From Methylovirgula ligni (GTDB taxonomy: Bacteria > Pseudomonadota > Alphaproteobacteria > Rhizobiales > Beijerinckiaceae), in the NCBI RefSeq assembly GCF_004135935.1, contig NZ_CP025086.1:2790001-2854000 (forward strand): a stretch of DNA of 64,000 nucleotides, written 5' to 3'. Made by a program: the position numbers and the translations under genes. Shown one piece after another: positions 62,102 through 64,000 of this stretch (the stretch's first letter is position 1; each line of letters starts with the position of its first letter). Under the pieces are notes generated by a model. That model saw only the letters and a list, made by a program, of their open reading frames with translations. It did not search any database and was not told the DNA's origin.

Positions 62102-62214
62102 AGAGCGGGATGCGAAAAAGTGGATGCAGGTTTTTCGCATGAGGCCCGCTCTAAACTATTAGAGTCGATCGCGTTTCGTGCCTTGAGGTTGTTTCAACCT
62201 CAAGGCATCGCGAT
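62102..62214. repeat. Pair of intergenic palindromes downstream of glnA
   Basis: First palindrome: AGAGCGGG (62102-62109) with CCCGCTCT (62144-62151), enclosing GCGAAAAA/TTTTTCGC. Second: a 13-bp stem TGCCTTGAGGTTG/CAACCTCAAGGCA with a TTT loop (62179-62207), flanked by ATCGCG/CGCGAT. They resemble dispersed palindromic elements of Hyphomicrobiales and may protect the glnA mRNA 3' end. Confidence 0.55.
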
Positions 62215-63624
62215 CTAGAGCGAATAGTACATTTCAAACTCAACAGGGTGGGGCGTCATCTCGAAACGCTGCACTTCGGCCGTCTTCAGCTCGATATAGG
62301 AATCGATGAAATCGTCATCGAAGACGCCGCCGGCCTTGAGGAAGGTGCGATCCTTGTCGAGGTTCTGCAGAGCTTCGCGCAGGCTGCCGCACACCGTCGG
62401 GATTTTCTTCAATTCCCGCGGCGGCAGATCATAGAGATCCTTGTCCATCGCCGGGCCCGGATCGATCTTGTTGGCGATGCCGTCGAGACCCGCCAGCAGC
62501 AAGGCCGAGAAAGCGAGATAGGGGTTTGCGGTCGGGTCAGGGAACCGCGTCTCGACACGCTTGGCCTTCGGATTCGACGTATAGGGAATGCGGCACGAGG
62601 CCGAGCGGTTACGCGCCGAATAGGCGAGCAGAACCGGCGCCTCGAAGCCCGGCACCAGACGCTTGTAGGAATTCGTCGACGGATTGGTGAAGGCGTTCAA
62701 GGCCCGCGCATGGCGGATGATGCCGCCGATGTAATAGAGGCAATCCTCCGACAGATCGGAATATTTGTTGCCGGCGAACAGCGGCTTGCCGCCCTTCCAG
62801 ATCGATTGATGCACATGCATGCCCGAGCCGTTGTCGCCGTAGATGGGCTTGGGCATGAAGGTCGCGGTCTTGCCGTAGCTCTGCGCGACCTGATGAATAC
62901 AGTACTTATAGATTTGCAGGTGGTCGGCCATCTGCGTCAGCGGGCCGAACTTGAGGCCCAGCTCATGCTGCGCCGAGGCGACTTCGTGGTGATGCTTCTC
63001 GACCTTGGCGCCCATCGCGGCCATCGCCGACAGCATCTCGCTGCGCATGTCCTGCGCCGAGTCCTGCGGCGGTACCGGGAAATAGCCGCCCTTGGTGCGG
63101 ACGCGGTGGCCGAGGTTGCCGCCCTCATAGGGCGTGTCCGAATTCGTCGGGAACTCGATCGAATCGAGTTCGAAGCCGGTCTTGTAGGGATCAACCGAAT
63201 AGCGCACGTCGTCGAAAACGAAGAATTCCGCCTCCGGTCCGAAATAGACGGTATCGCCAACGCCGCTCGCGCCGAGATAGGCTTCCGCCTTCTTGGCAAT
63301 GCCGCGCGGATCGCGGTTATAGGGCTGGCCCGTCGTCGGCTCCAGAACGTCGCAGACGATCGATAAGGTCGGGGCGGCGAAGAAGGGATCGACCGCCGCC
63401 GAATTCGGGTCCGGCAGCAGGTTCATGTCCGACTCGTTGATCGCTTTCCAGCCGGCAATCGAGGAGCCATCGAACATCTGGCCTTCCGTAAAGGTCTCAG
63501 GCCCGATGAGGGAAATATCAAACGTCACATGCTGCCACTTGCCGCGCGGATCCGTGAAACGGAAATCCACGTATTTGATGTCCCTGTCCTTGATTAACTT
63601 CAGCACGTCATTGGCTGTGGTCAT
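62215..63624 (-). CDS. glnA: Glutamine synthetase, type I
   Basis: 469 residues, normal GSI length. Seen: [31 protein letters not shown], the metal/ATP region [29 protein letters not shown], and the adenylylation loop ending in KDLYDLPP, with the modifiable Tyr. It makes glutamine from glutamate and ammonia and is controlled by PII and GlnE. It follows glnB in the same direction, the standard alphaproteobacterial nitrogen operon. Confidence 0.98.
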   Translation of the reverse strand: MTTANDVLKLIKDRDIKYVDFRFTDPRGKWQHVTFDISLIGPETFTEGQMFDGSSIAGWKAINESDMNLLPDPNSAAVDPFFAAPTLSIVCDVLEPTTGQPYNRDPRGIAKKAEAYLGASGVGDTVYFGPEAEFFVFDDVRYSVDPYKTGFELDSIEFPTNSDTPYEGGNLGHRVRTKGGYFPVPPQDSAQDMRSEMLSAMAAMGAKVEKHHHEVASAQHELGLKFGPLTQMADHLQIYKYCIHQVAQSYGKTATFMPKPIYGDNGSGMHVHQSIWKGGKPLFAGNKYSDLSEDCLYYIGGIIRHARALNAFTNPSTNSYKRLVPGFEAPVLLAYSARNRSASCRIPYTSNPKAKRVETRFPDPTANPYLAFSALLLAGLDGIANKIDPGPAMDKDLYDLPPRELKKIPTVCGSLREALQNLDKDRTFLKAGGVFDDDFIDSYIELKTAEVQRFEMTPHPVEFEMYYSL

Positions 63625-63689
63625 GTCACGCCCTCACAAGATGCGCAGATAAACACGAGGAATCAGATTTCGAGATGGAGCCGATGCGA

Positions 63690-64000
<311 letters not shown>

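Overview
The window looks like chromosomal DNA of an alphaproteobacterium, most likely of the order Hyphomicrobiales (Rhizobiales; Beijerinckiaceae/Methylocystaceae-like). Grounds: an aroQ-accB-accC block with aat and a DUF2155 gene nearby, an IalB-family protein, parE, a glnB-glnA pair, GC-rich coding sequence, and the style of the small secreted Gly/His-rich proteins. The species is not determinable from the sequence alone.

Layout. 1-6700 is a patchy accessory stretch: the 5' part of a HisKA_2-type sensor kinase, a Gly/His-rich secreted protein, several small hypothetical genes, a choloylglycine-hydrolase-like amidase and a lytic transglycosylase. 6703-23266 is a genomic island inserted 3' of tRNA-Lys(CTT). 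The intact tRNA lies at 23191-23266, and a 47-nt copy of its 3' part (one mismatch) marks the far end at 6703-6749. The island encodes a CysB-type regulator, a TonB-dependent receptor, a complete Dpp-like ABC importer, two DszA/NtaA-type flavin monooxygenases, an FAD/NAD(P)-binding protein, a DszB-like desulfinase that keeps the Cys/His/Arg triad, ExbB with an ExbD stub, and an SsuE/MsuE-type FMN reductase. Read together, this is an organosulfur capture, oxidation and desulfination island.

23400-32500 is leuA with a Leu-rich attenuation leader peptide, a PPP phosphatase, small proteins, a second TonB receptor, and a Rieske oxygenase preceded on the same strand by a clear cobalamin riboswitch and a translationally coupled 25-codon ORF. 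32480-38260 has an IalB protein, an autotransporter scrap, and a TOMM (azole RiPP) cluster: a Cys-rich precursor with GHGGC repeats, a fused E1-like/YcaO cyclodehydratase and a SagB-type dehydrogenase.

38269-64000 is mostly core: VOC protein, tRNA-Phe, membrane protein, ndk, DUF2155, aat, accC/accB/aroQ, a DsbA-family protein, a GH18-NodB-GT2 fusion, a GFA protein, a pilin-like peptide, parE, an APH-like kinase, two methyltransferases, glnA and the 5'-truncated glnB. An RND efflux operon and a 2-hydroxyacid dehydrogenase gene sit between aat and accC.

The strongest candidates for an under-described system are the DszA/DszB-like island, the TOMM cluster and the B12-riboswitch-controlled Rieske oxygenase.
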